Made by a program: the position numbers and the translations under genes | NCBI GenBank assembly: GCA_029204225.1 | Contig: CM055097.1 | Coordinates: 2,881,801-2,945,800 of the forward strand | Length of the DNA: 64,000 nt | Source of the DNA: Diphasiastrum complanatum | Lineage: Eukaryota; Streptophyta; Lycopodiopsida; Lycopodiales; Lycopodiaceae | Direction of reading: 5' to 3' | Part shown: piece after piece, positions 10,766 to 21,375 of the stretch | Layout: the number at the start of each line of letters is the position of its first letter | Position numbering within the stretch: the stretch's first letter is position 1 | The notes under the pieces: generated by a model | The model's database searches: none | Told to the model about the DNA's origin: nothing | Seen by the model: the letters and a program-made list of their open reading frames with translations, nothing else

Positions 10766-12140
10766 TCAAAACATAACATGAAACTTGACCACTAACATAT
10801 TTACAAGTGTACATGGAAATGTATGTAGCCTAGCACCCCCAAAACTCAAAATCCTAGATATATAGTTTTTGCATTTCCTCTCACAACCATTCTTCAATAT
10901 CAATGGACTTGGAATCACCATTAAATTTCTCAATAGTGATTTTATCCTTGTATTCTTGAGAATTTTTGAAATCATTTCATTGTTCATGAAGCCTTGTTTC
11001 TTGTGGAACTCATGGTTCAAACACTTTTCTATCAAATTTATCTATGACTTGGCATTCAACATTATTTCACAGCATCTATTTTTCCTTATCAAGTATGCTA
11101 CCTGGACCCGTGTCAACTCTTCAAGCATTTTGATGAGAATATGCTACATGTTACGGAGGAGGCGGTAACTGTGACGATGTAGATGGTTTGTTAAATCTTA
11201 GATTAGAAGGTGTTTTGTCATGTTTGCAAGGTAAACTAGCAAGTTATCTCAACCATTTTTCCTCATTCGCTTCATTATTCTTTTCCATATCTTTCAACAT
11301 TCGTAGGATTAAATCATGTGTAACTTGGAAGTAATCCCTCATGGCTGCTTGTTGGTCCAAAATATATGGTTCTTCTGGAATCTCTAATGTAGGCATATTG
11401 TCTTGAAGAGGATTGGTTTTATCAATTGCTTGTTTTCCACATCCACCCATTTTTAAAGTGATGTAGTATATAAATGTGACAAATTACAAAGAAGGGATCC
11501 AAATTTTGATGGTTTCTCAATGTCCAACTCATCGTTATGATCACTTTTTGTTTTTGTAGCACTTGATTCCGAGCTCAAACTAACGAGATGTGGATGTTTA
11601 AAGAAATTGGAGAAAGTTGAAAATATAAGAACTTAGAAAGAGGGGGTGTAATAAAACAAAACAAAATTTGATTGCATAAAAATTTGGATTCCTTAAAATA
11701 TTGTTTTGCTCATTAAAGATTGGAAGTATGAGCGATTTGAAGTTCGTCGATTAAATTTTTTTAATGGTGATGTTTTCTGAGTATTATATTGCTCATAAAA
11801 AAAAATTGTATATGAGATTGTTTATTAATACAATTTGGAGACGTTGATTGTTTATTATTACAATTTGATAGAGCGAAAATTGAAAGAAACGTAATAACAG
11901 TTGATTTTTGTGGTACATTCTTCATATTGTCCTTTGTGAGTATGATGTTACTTCAATTCTTGATAATGTAAGTAAATTGCCACTACTGCCTTTAATCTAC
12001 TAATTCTAGTTTGTGTTTAGTTGCACATATTACTCTTTGCTATAGATTTGCCTACGTATGTAACGTCTTACTAATTGGTCATTTGGCAATTAGAACTAAA
12101 TGTTTGTTATGTTTATATGTTTGCGACTCCCTCCTGCTTC
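10766..12140. other. Region with two unassigned minus-strand reading frames
   Basis: A minus-strand frame at 11035-10766 (89 codons, basic, Lys/Asn-rich) and another at 11450-11244 (68 codons, starting MGGCGKQAIDKTNPLQDNMP and ending in a charged helix-like segment) can be seen. Neither has a recognisable domain, and neither has a convincing promoter or partner repeat. The rest is AT-rich spacer. Confidence 0.25.
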
Positions 12141-12235
12141 ATCCAAGGGTTGCTGACTTGGTTAGCTTGGCATCTAAAGTTTCTTTAGTCCCAAGTTCAA
12201 ACCCCCTTGGAAACCAAGATGCATTTTCTAGCAAC
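12141..12235 (+). repeat. SINE-like tRNA-derived head, degraded copy
   Basis: About 95 bases align with 62201-62297. The common core runs TTGGTTAGCTTGGCATC, then TTTAGTCCCAAGTTCAAACC, then CCTTGGAAACCAAG. The A box is weak here and the B box is changed to AGTTCAAACCC, so this copy is probably no longer transcribed by RNA polymerase III. The downstream tail does not match the second copy. Confidence 0.6.
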
Positions 12236-12507
12236 CAAAAACCAACTCTAATTCTTTTCAGTACGTGAACTTTTGTTGTTTCACAAGGCATCTCTTTGAT
12301 TCAAAAAGTCATATGTTTTATAGAAGACGATTCCATTGGTCACTAGAGATTGTGTTATTAGCAACTACACTTTTCTCAATGTTATGTTTACCTCGAGCTC
12401 CCATTTTATGACATTTGTTTTGTTTTTAATTTCACACAATGTTGATGATTTTGATACTTAACTTATAGATGATTATTTTCAAAATTTTGAGGACCATTAC
12501 TCATAGA

Positions 12508-12522
12508 AGGGTATGTGTGTGT

Positions 12523-12588
<66 letters not shown>

Positions 12589-13775
12589 AGCAAAGTGTGC
12601 CCGTCGATGGCGTGCGGGCAGTGGTTGGTCTGTGTAAATGTGTGTATACGTATATGTATTTGTATGTGTATGTGTGTATGTATGGATATGTATGTGTGTA
12701 TGTGTATGTGTATGTGTATGTACGCGTGCATATGTGTGAGTATGTGTGTGTGCATCTATACATATGTGTATGTATGTGAGTGTATGTCTATGTCTACATG
12801 TATGTGTATATGTATGTATATGTATTTGTATGTATGTATATGTGTGTGTATGTTTATGTATGTGTATCTGTATGTATAAGTGTATATGTATGTGTATTTC
12901 TATGTGTGTGTATGGGTGTGTATGTGTATGCATGTGCATATGTTTGTGTGTATTGTATGTGTGCATGTGTATGTGTATCACTATGTATAAGTGTATTGTA
13001 TGTGTGTGTATCACTGTGTTTGTGTGTGTATGTGTATGTCTATGTGCATATGTGTATGTATGTGTATATGTATAAGTATGTGTATGTGTGCATGTATGTG
13101 TATGTACATGTATGTGTATGTGTATGAGTGTATGTGTACGTGTACGTGTACGTGTACGTGTACGTGTATGTGTATGTGTATGAGTGAATGTGTGTATATG
13201 AGTATGTATCTATGTGCGTGTGTATGAATATGTGTACATGTACATGTACGTGTATGTATTTGTACATATGTATATGTTATGCCTAGGAGTATGTATGTGT
13301 ATATATATGTGTATGTGTATTGTTTGTGTATGTGAATGTTTGTGTATATGTGAATGTATATGCATATGTATGTGTATGTGTATGTCTGTGTATGTATATG
13401 TATGTGTGTGTATGATATGTGTATTTGTATGTATATGTATATTTATATGTATATGTATATGTATATTTATGTGTATGTCTATTTGTATGTGCATGTGGAT
13501 GTATGTATATGTGTATGTGTACGTATGTGCATGTGCATGTGTATGTGTATGTGTGTATATGTGTATTATATGTGTGTGTACATGTATGTATGTATATATG
13601 TGTATGTGTGTACATGTGTATGTGTATGTGTATAGTAATGTATTTGTATATGTATGTGTGCAGGTATATGTGTATGTGTGTATATTTATATTTGTACATG
13701 TATGTGTATGTGTTTGTGTATGTATGTGTATGTGCGTATATGTGTGTATGTGTGTGTGCTTGTGTATGTGTAGTC
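12508..13775. repeat. TG/TATG compound microsatellite, about 1.3 kb
   Basis: The array starts with (TG)n, a (TA)n block at 12540-12571 and (CA)n, has about 60 bases of ordinary DNA near 12590-12640, then runs as imperfect TGTATG/TATG repeats to about 13775. Around 13132-13167 the unit becomes GTGTAC, which is its own reverse complement. The long open frames on both strands here (up to 234 codons of Cys/Met/Tyr/Val or His/Thr/Tyr/Ile) are translations of the repeat, not genes. Confidence 0.95.
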
Positions 13776-13779
13776 AAAA

Positions 13780-14998
13780 AATAGGCTTCTATGTATGTGC
13801 ATATGTATTGTATGTATGTACGCATAGGCGAAGAGTAGGGTCTAGGCGTGACATAGGGAGGGTTAACAACACCCTTACACTCTTTCTCAAAAATATCTTT
13901 ATATATATAGATATATAAAATTGTCAAAAGTTTCACAATATCATTTTCAGAGAAATAATGTAGATTCCGTTCCTACAGTTTTGCAAAAAAATTTGAGCAC
14001 TGGCCAACCCCTCTAGCAAGTGTTGAAGCACCAACGATCGATGGCCGAAGGGCGTGCACCGTGGGCCCATGTCTTGGATGTTGATATGGATCGAGTGGGG
14101 ACAGGGAGGCGACATCAATAATTGGCACGGGGATAGAGGCCATATAGATTTGGCCCGACCCCATGCCAATAACCTTCTAACATGTGGTTGTTGCATTTTT
14201 CGGAAAGGGAATAGGACTCCGCGATGCCCAATGAAAAATTGCGAATTTTATTGACTCTTTTAGCTGGAGTGCAGGGGAGACATTTGAGTAGGCAAATTTT
14301 GGTAGGTTTTTAGGCTTGCCCTCAATTGTTCACTTTTTGACTTGTGCTTCACCCAATCCTAAAGCACACACATGATTCCCCATGGACCTCCCAGCCTCAT
14401 GCACATATACACAGTAAAGAAGAAACAATGTTTTTGGGACAAATCTATAGAAGATCTAGTTAGTCCCACAAAATTATGTGATAGGATTACATATACACAT
14501 GTGGCATGCAAAGAGGCGAGTAAGAGGCAACAACATAGATCGTATGGGGGCATAGCGTGTCTTCAAAATGTGTCGTGACCGAACCTAGGCGTGTAATGAA
14601 GAAGTGGGAGGGAGGAGAGGGAGTGAACCACTTCCTGGGATGGCTAGATGAAGAACCCAATTCATGTCTATGCAATCAGGAACTGGCGCATGAAATTGGC
14701 TTTTGCTCACATGGGACAAAATTTGTGAGCCAATTTTTAGCACTCGTAGTTGTGGCAGCGTAGCGAAGATGTGAGGTTTGGCACAGAAGCAACTGCCTCG
14801 TCCTAGCCTGGCCACATGCATTCTGTGCATCTTGGACGGGACGAGCCTCCTGTTTGGAAAATACAAGCTTGTCAAACACATGCATTTTTTGCGAGCCGAC
14901 AATTTCGAGATAAAGTGAGTCCTTATTTTTTTTACATTTTGACATCCAGGATGTAGGATCACGTCCTCGGTGCGCATATCCTGCTATGCTATGGATGA
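13780..14998. other. Spacer upstream of CHLM
   Basis: No recognisable coding domain was found. A CACGTC G-box-like core near 14959 and a GATAA I-box-like word near 14909 could be light-responsive promoter elements of the downstream gene; both are short and could occur by chance. Confidence 0.35.
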
Positions 14999-15080
14999 CA
15001 TCCTTTCGCTTTTTCCTTTCTCTTTTCCTCTCTGAGAGAGAGAGAAAGTGCGAGCGAGCGAGCGATCGATCGATCTGGAG
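14999..15080 (+). promoter_or_regulatory. CHLM core promoter / 5' UTR with pyrimidine patch
   Basis: A pyrimidine-rich tract (TCCTTTCGCTTTTTCCTTTC and beyond, 14999-15032) is followed by GAGAGA, then GAGC and GATC tetranucleotide repeats up to the ATG. Plant photosynthesis genes often have such Y patches with no clear TATA box, and none is seen here. The transcription start is not determined. Confidence 0.45.
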
Positions 15081-16202
15081 ATGGCGTCGCTTCTTTGCAC
15101 TACAAGCTCCAGTATCGCAAGCACATCCTTCTTCGATTCTGTTCACCAACACCAGCTTCCATTTACTTGCGATCATCGCAAGCTTCTGCCTCTTTCTGCC
15201 GGTTCCAAGCATCCTAGATTAGCCGCAACGCGGAATCCACCCCAAACAAGCGGGGGCAGAAGGGATGTGGTGGCAATGGCGAGCTTGCAAGACCTTGAAG
15301 TGTGCTCACATTTTGTGCAGACAATTGCTGGGTATGTTCCATTTGGGTTTGTGGATGCAGCATCTGTTTCGGCAGACGGAAGCCTAGCATTTGCCCTGGC
15401 AGGGGGTGGAGCTGTTGCAGCTCTAGCTGCGGCTCTGTCTCTGGCAGACCCAGAGAAGCGGAGGCAGAAGCAAGCTGCGGACGCTGGGGGTGACGATAAA
15501 GATGTTGTGAAGAACTACTTCAACTCATCAGGCTTTGAAAGATGGAGAAGGATTTACGGGGAAGCAGATGATGTTAATTCTGTTCAGCTGGATATTAGAC
15601 AAGGCCATGCTCAGACCATTGACAAGGTTCTGAGTATTCTGAAAGAGGGCGGTTCACTGGAAGGCGTCACAGTCTGCGATGCCGGATGCGGCACTGGCAG
15701 CCTCGCTATACCTCTGGCTTTGGAAGGCGCCATTGTGAATGCTAGTGACATTTCTTCAGCAATGGTGGTGGAAGCAGAGAAGAAAGCCTGTGAGGCCCTG
15801 AGCAAAGCAGCTCCTCTTACTGGTAAAGCTTTGAAAAACCCACAATTTCAGACTCAAGACTTGGAATCCATCACTGGAAAATATGATACTGTAGCGTGCT
15901 TAGATGTGTTGATCCACTACCCTCAAGACAAAGCTGGGGCGATGATCAGTCACCTTGCCTCTCTTGCCCAGAAGCGCCTCATTCTGAGTTTTGCTCCTAA
16001 GACTCTGTATTACTCTGTGCTGAAGAGAATTGGAGAGTTCTTCCCAGGGCCTTCCAAAGCCACACGGGCTTACTTGCATGCAGAAGAGGAAGTGGAAGAA
16101 GCTCTGAAGAAGGCAGGATGGCTTGTTCGGCGCAGGGAAATGACAGCCACTAAGTTTTACTTTTCTCGTTTGCTAGAAGCAGTGCCATTGAGCTCACAAT
16201 AG
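15081..16202 (+). CDS. CHLM: Magnesium-protoporphyrin IX methyltransferase, chloroplast precursor
   Basis: The enzyme moves a methyl group from S-adenosylmethionine to a propionate of Mg-protoporphyrin IX, between Mg-chelatase and the cyclase in chlorophyll synthesis, at plastid membranes. The ATG at 15081 gives 373 residues; the frame is also open 11 codons upstream, but only from a GTG. Residues 1 to about 65 are Ser/Thr/basic-rich and fit a transit peptide. A hydrophobic Ala/Gly stretch at about 97-121 matches the membrane-contact region of plant CHLM. The catalytic part starts near KNYFNSSGFERWRRIYGE (144-161). The SAM motif VCDAGCGTGSLAIPL is at 198-212, CLDVLIHYPQ at 273-282, LILSFAPKTLYY at 300-311. 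The C-terminal half is fully collinear with the family and unbroken. The gene is a single exon, GC-richer than its flanks, and the only intact host gene in the window. Confidence 0.96.
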   Translation: MASLLCTTSSSIASTSFFDSVHQHQLPFTCDHRKLLPLSAGSKHPRLAATRNPPQTSGGRRDVVAMASLQDLEVCSHFVQTIAGYVPFGFVDAASVSADGSLAFALAGGGAVAALAAALSLADPEKRRQKQAADAGGDDKDVVKNYFNSSGFERWRRIYGEADDVNSVQLDIRQGHAQTIDKVLSILKEGGSLEGVTVCDAGCGTGSLAIPLALEGAIVNASDISSAMVVEAEKKACEALSKAAPLTGKALKNPQFQTQDLESITGKYDTVACLDVLIHYPQDKAGAMISHLASLAQKRLILSFAPKTLYYSVLKRIGEFFPGPSKATRAYLHAEEEVEEALKKAGWLVRRREMTATKFYFSRLLEAVPLSSQ

Positions 16203-16330
16203 TGTATGCCATAACAGGATCTTGTAACAGTAGAAATTTTTTGAGAAAAGTTTTAATGGCTAAGATTGAGGGGATTTTTGGGCTTTTTCATCATCTGAAA
16301 GTTCTGTCATCAAAATGATCTTAGCTGTTC
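16203..16330 (+). other. Presumed CHLM 3' UTR
   Basis: The sequence after the TAG is T-rich, with a TTGTAA word near 16222. No canonical AATAAA signal and no genomic poly(A) tract (as a retrocopy would leave) was found in the next 150 bases. Confidence 0.35.
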
Positions 16331-19127
16331 TGGAGGAATTGTCTTTTTGGCCAACATGACACATGCAATTTAGATTTCTTTGCTAACGTATTTCATTGAA
16401 AAGACAGTATGGAAATTTTTGGCTGAAGGAAAGAAGCCCATGTGTGCTGAACTTCCTAGCAGCTTTGTTAAACAATGCTTGCAACAAATAAGTTTTAAAA
16501 GTAGGAAAAAGTCATACCTGGCAAGTACAATTGGGGCAAATTTCCCTTTTGGCATCTTCATGCTGTTGCAGAATGAAAGAGTTAGCAGTTGATATTTATC
16601 TGAGTAGCTGCAAAGAATATCCATTTAAGTAAAGGTTCTCCCACATGCATCTAAGGTCTGTAATTCCATTTTTATGCAGTTCTTGTGAGGGTGCTCATAA
16701 AACAAAATGTTACTATAGTGGTCATGACTATTTACAAAAAAGCCAAGTCGATGCGAAAGCAAGATGCAATGGCATTTCAACTCCGTTGTGATATTAGCAC
16801 TCTTCAACTGCTGCATCCTTAGTCACTATCATCCAAACTTCGCACCATTTTGTTTGATTCCATATATTTGGCATAGAAATTGATGAATCTCATTTCGTTG
16901 TGTTTAAGCATAGCTTCATAGTTTTCCTATAAGGCCGTCACAATGTCTTTAAATGTGTTGTGTTGGACCTTGTAGTGTTCTGCTCGCTTAAAATGGCATA
17001 CATATGTCCTCTTGAGAGCATCTTGGTTTGTGTGTTTGAGTCACTTTAGAAGTTTTGTGAGACTGGCAATTTGAACGTGTTGTTGTTGAGCAATAGCCTC
17101 ACTTTGTGCAGATTGCCTCTCCAAACACTCTTCAATGCATTTTTCATCCTACTCATAGCTTAACCTTTTTCTATGACTTACAATTTTTCAATTGGTAGAT
17201 ACATTCTTTTACACTAAGTTATCAACCCATAAATATCTCACATGAGTCATCTTCCACTACAAAAAAATTTCAATGATGCCAAAGAGTCCCCATCCATCAG
17301 TGTGTCTTTCTATCGTCCACGTACTTTTGTTGCATTGCAACGTTCGCAAGCATTTTTCAACTATTCCACAAGTGTAAGTTGCAAGAGCAATTGCTTCAGA
17401 GATTCCTCCACCTATTAGTAACACTATGATAGGTAGTAACTTACATCAAGCAATGGGTTTTGAGTAATATTTTGATGTCTTATGCTGTATTAAGTACATT
17501 ACCTTAATTATGTTTCGCCATTTTGGCATTATCATTACATGTACTCTCATCTTTTTGTACATTGATGAGTTTTCCCATCCTTCACTAATAAAAGCAAGAG
17601 TTGAATCTGTAAAAGACTTAAGGACAGCTTTGAGTCAATTGTTTTGGACAATTCATCAATCAAAATTGCCATACAAATCCATGATTGTTTCAAATTTTAA
17701 GCATCAAAAAACAAAACTGAATTTCAAAAACCCATAGATTTAACTCTCACAACGAAGGTGCTCCTTCACCAACAAGTGAAAAAGTTCAAAAAAGAAAGCA
17801 AATTGTAGCCTTCTCATTTTGGATGTGATACATGTAATTTGAGTTTTTTTTCTTAAGAGACTCGTAGAATAATCTCGTTGATAATATCTTGATGTGATTG
17901 TATGGTCGAATGAGTGGCAAAATAAGAAAATTGAAAAGTGAAGAAATACAAAAAACTAAAGTGATACCCAATATCAAAGATGTGCTTGTTTTTTAAATAT
18001 ATTAAACATCTAAGTAAGCACATGTTCCTTTTAGATCCAATTATGATGAACAATGGAAAAGTCCTCTACACAAATTTTACTTGTCCAATAACCCATCAAA
18101 CTCCATAACCAAAAATTCACATGCCCATAAAGATTTTTTGACGTTGATAAAAGTTTTGCACAATCAATCAAGCTAGACCACACATTTTCCCTCTCTCTCT
18201 TTTGGCACATTGCTATGGTATAGCATATTACCCAAAGATTTTGGCAAATTTTGACATATGACACCCAGTTGCATGCTTGAGGAGCTACCTTATGAACCTT
18301 TTGGAACTATTGACTTGGCCGCTCTACAATCAACCTTTTCTTTGTTCAATCTCCAAACTAGCCAAGTTGATGTTCCATCCTTTGACATAGACACTTTTTT
18401 TTTGACTTGGGGATTGAGCAACCCGATAAGCCCCACAAATCTAGTCTTGCCCTCAAACGATGTGGATACATTTTCTCTCAATTCCATTGAGGTGCATCAC
18501 AAATTTTTCAAGGAATGTCTCTTGCAAATGCCGAAACTCATCCAAGACTTCCTCTTCTCTTATCCATATCTTACAACCTGAGGAAGATACAAATTCTCAT
18601 ACCTAGCCTCAAAATTGCAACCTCATCCTTTAAGTACTACCATATGCAACCTCCAACCACAATCCACATGGCAGAATGAGGTATTCATCACAAATCTTCG
18701 TGCCTTGGAAGTTTATTTCTTTGCACTCAACACATACAGATTGATCCAACATATCGCTTTGTAAAGAGACGCATGACTTCAACTAAAGACTATAATGCGG
18801 AAAACTATAACTTTTTTCGCCTTTCATCATAAAAGGGATGAAATACTTTTGATAGACTTTTAATGTAATCATCAATTTTTTCATAAAAAACATAGAAAAA
18901 AGTCTGGATACAAAAGTATTAATTATCATTGTCGTAAGGTATGGAACCTATCGATTCTTAATTACCATTCCTAACTATTGACTACCTTCCCAGTCAGAAT
19001 GCCGACATTTTTTATGGCTCATTTGAAGAAACTTATATGGACACTTCTAGGCTCTTCATGAGAGATAAAATATGCATAATTGGTGGATCCATCATCCACT
19101 TGCTTGTCTTTTTCATCATAAGAGAGC

Positions 19128-19132
<5 letters not shown>
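16331..19132. other. Spacer downstream of CHLM with weak coding relics
   Basis: On the minus strand, 17165-16835 reads as a fairly coherent helix-rich segment (DEKCIEECLERQSAQSEAIA, later HFKRAEHYKVQHNTFKDIV) with two stops; it may be a relic of an element-encoded coiled coil. A plus-strand frame of 107 codons at 18258-18581 has no recognisable domain. The remainder is AT-rich with no repeat partner in the window. Confidence 0.3.
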
Positions 19133-19166
<34 letters not shown>

Positions 19167-19198
19167 CATATATCTGTGTGTGTGTGTGTGTGTGTTTG
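19133..19198. repeat. Compound microsatellite CT/TA/TG
   Basis: Runs of CT, TA and TG dinucleotides follow one another directly and end where the copia LTR is inferred to begin. Confidence 0.9.
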
Positions 19199-19957
19199 TG
19201 TTGATCTTTTAAGATATGTTTTGCATTTAAAAATCAAATTCGATTATTTGGCCATCCTCGAACAATCGACTGCAATCCGCCCGACTATTGGCTGATCAAC
19301 AAGTACATTGAATTATGTCTAGACTGAATCTCTAACTGATCAGATACTGTCTGAAGGCGACTGCCAACAACACGTAGTGCCTTAATCCTAAATGTAAAGT
19401 ACAGATTAAACATTCTCCTAATTAGCCATGTGTATATATCCAGCAACTTATTAGTTGCTGGATTAGACAATACAGCAGATCAATCGAACATCCAAAGCAC
19501 AATTGTTTTGTTCTTTCTCTCTATTATTACAAAGTATTGTTTCATAAAGAACGCGACTCTGACTGTATTCATACTATATCTATTCGCGACTAAATAATCA
19601 ATGTTCCATAAATCTAAGTCGTGTTTATTGTGATTGAATGCTCACTTTATTCATGTTCAAATTTTTTCTTGCTTGCAGATAAAATTATTCGTAGAGTAAA
19701 CTTGTATGATTGATAGTCTGAGTCAGATGTCATGCTCTAATCTTCGCGCCTAATACGCTTCTACAAAGCTAAAATCGATCTAATTTGTGCATGGCTATAG
19801 AATCGATTGTATCGACTCAGTGACTTCGAAGCTATGATTAAGTAGGACATACTTTGAACTACCGAAGTCAGTTTGAATACGATAGATGTAGTTGCATGCC
19901 CCAAGGATTCCTGCTCGCTTCTCTATGTCACGATGTGCAGACCTTACAATCCCAACA
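19199..19957 (+). mobile_element. 5' LTR of copia element E2
   Basis: The inferred LTR runs from TGTTGATC to CCCAACA, so its ends form the short inverted repeat TGTTG...CAACA. The right end is fixed by a primer-binding site at 19958 (TGGTATCAAGGC). The left end is inferred from the TGTTG word after the microsatellite. A decayed copia gag follows 150 bases downstream, as expected for a 5' LTR. Confidence 0.6.
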
Positions 19958-19969
19958 TGGTATCAAGGC
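19958..19969 (+). other. Primer-binding site, tRNA-iMet type (element E2)
   Basis: TGGTATCAAGGC matches the initiator tRNA-Met site except for two bases after the TGGTATCA core. Confidence 0.55.
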
Positions 19970-20113
19970 GGTAATTTCTACTCTTTGATTCTTTTGAAGT
20001 AGACTTAGAGCTTACTTTATTAGAATGATTGTTCTTATAAAGAGTAGAAACTTACTATAATTGTTTTCAGTCATATAATCTATTATTTGCATACACTCAT
20101 CCTGAATTTCTAG

Positions 20114-20575
20114 ATGGATTTGCAATCATAGTCTGCTCTAATGATAGACAAACTCGATGGTGGGAATTACCACTTGTGGAAACTCAAGATAAGAGTAGTA
20201 CTGATGGCCAAGGAGCTTTGGAAAATAGTCGCTGAGCAAGCCATTTCCAAGGTAAAGCTCAGGGATGGCAAGACTTTCGCCTTGATCACCCTTAACATCT
20301 CTGACACATAGATTGGCCACATCAGACAAGCCCAATCTTCAAAGAAGCTTGGAATGTATTGAATACACTTATGAAGTGAGGGATGTCACTTCAAAGCTAC
20401 ATTTGAGGAGAAAGTTATTTCACCCGGAATGTCAGAAAGTGATTTTGTTCAGAATCACATTAATCAATTCAAGACTCTATTGGAGCAAATGGTGGTAATA
20501 GGAGCAGTGATCCAAGACTTTGACGTTGTAATGATCTTATTGTCTAGCCTGCCATTATAAAGTCCTGTACTAAGG
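20114..20575 (+). pseudogene. Ty1/copia gag (element E2), decayed
   Basis: Starting at ATG 20114 the frame reads LDGGNYHLWKLKIRVVLMAK and then ELWKIVAE, the N-terminal copia Gag signature. After frameshifts it continues with LRRKLF-type and INQFKTLLEQMVVIGAVIQD segments and ends near VVMILLSSLP. The order and spacing are those of the gag at 59715-59143, with at least three stops or frame changes. The Ty3-like element at 20851 interrupts the rest of this element. Confidence 0.8.
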
Positions 20576-20850
20576 ATCCTATTCTAAGAATGCCAATAAC
20601 AAGCAACACAAGGGAAACAAATGGTGGACAAATCAACCCAACCAGTCCTAGATCGAACGGATCTAGCCCCCAAGCTATGGTTCAATCTCATTGAGGAATG
20701 AGAAATCACTCTAGTAGCATGTAGCTACCAATCATGCAATCAAGCATACACTAGTGAGAGCCCAATAGGTATACTTATACCCTCCAAGGCCCATGCACCA
20801 CTAGTAGTGCACTGTGACACCTCACTGAACACCTCTGCAGCCTATTTGGG
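20576..20850 (+). other. Decayed copia E2 interior before the Ty3 insertion
   Basis: No intact domain can be read here, but it lies between the E2 gag and the insertion site whose target duplication joins it to 26402 onward, where copia integrase resumes. It is therefore assigned to E2 by position. Confidence 0.4.
20846..20850 (+). repeat. Target-site duplication, left copy
   Basis: TTGGG here is repeated at 26402-26406, directly flanking the two LTRs of element B. A five-base duplication is the normal product of Ty3-type integrase. Confidence 0.85.
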
Positions 20851-21362
20851 TGTTATATCCATGGCCAATAAGTAGGATTCAGTATACTCCTAGTCTTGGA
20901 TACACGATACTCTAGTAAATCAAGTTGTTAGTTATGCCATGTCATACTGGATGTACCCGAAAGTAACTAATATCCTTGTGAGGCCTAGAACACACTAAAT
21001 GGAGTTTAGACAAGGTATGAGATAGTGTATGCATGTGTAGAGTTATCAATAGCAATTCTATGAATAGGTGGTCCATGCTTAGGAGTCTATTCTAGGTGAA
21101 TCTATGTATAGGGAATTTAGAGCTATGCATGGCTATGTGCCCAGGTTTTGGATCTATATATTGAGGCCAAATTTGCCCTACTCCTCATTGTGATCATTGA
21201 TTCATTGCCAGAGTTTCACTCTACAATCATGTTTCTTGTTCATTGGCTTGGGGGTGAAGTTTGAGATGATTGGTTGCTTCTACTTGGTTGGGTGGTTGCT
21301 CCATAGTGTGTTTTCCATTGTGTATTGTCTTGTAAGTAGGATCTTAGGGAGCTTCCCTTATA
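20851..21362 (+). mobile_element. 5' LTR of Ty3-like element B
   Basis: This LTR aligns along its whole length with 25893-26401, with a few dozen substitutions and small indels by eye. It starts TGTTATATCC. Its end, TTCCCTTATA, is non-canonical (TA, not CA), but it is set by the primer site on one side and by the target duplication after the 3' copy. The same LTR family occurs in reverse at 27918-28438. Confidence 0.92.
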
Positions 21363-21363
21363 G

Positions 21364-21375
21364 TGGTATCAGAGC
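21364..21375 (+). other. Primer-binding site of element B
   Basis: A perfect TGGTATCAGAGC initiator-tRNA-Met site lies one base after the 5' LTR. It sets the orientation of element B as plus. Confidence 0.9.

Noticed and set aside
12463..13936. Several long open frames on both strands (up to 234 codons).
   Set aside because: They are translations of the TG/TATG microsatellite, giving only Cys/Met/Tyr/Val or His/Thr/Tyr/Ile repeats, with no start context or domain.
15048..15080. An upstream in-frame start giving a 384-residue CHLM.
   Set aside because: The upstream codon is GTG, which plants rarely use, and the segment lies in a GAGC/GATC simple repeat; the ATG at 15081 is followed by a normal transit peptide.
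18258..18581. A 107-codon plus-strand frame as a small gene.
   Set aside because: No domain, homologue or regulatory context is visible, and similar-length chance frames are common in this window.
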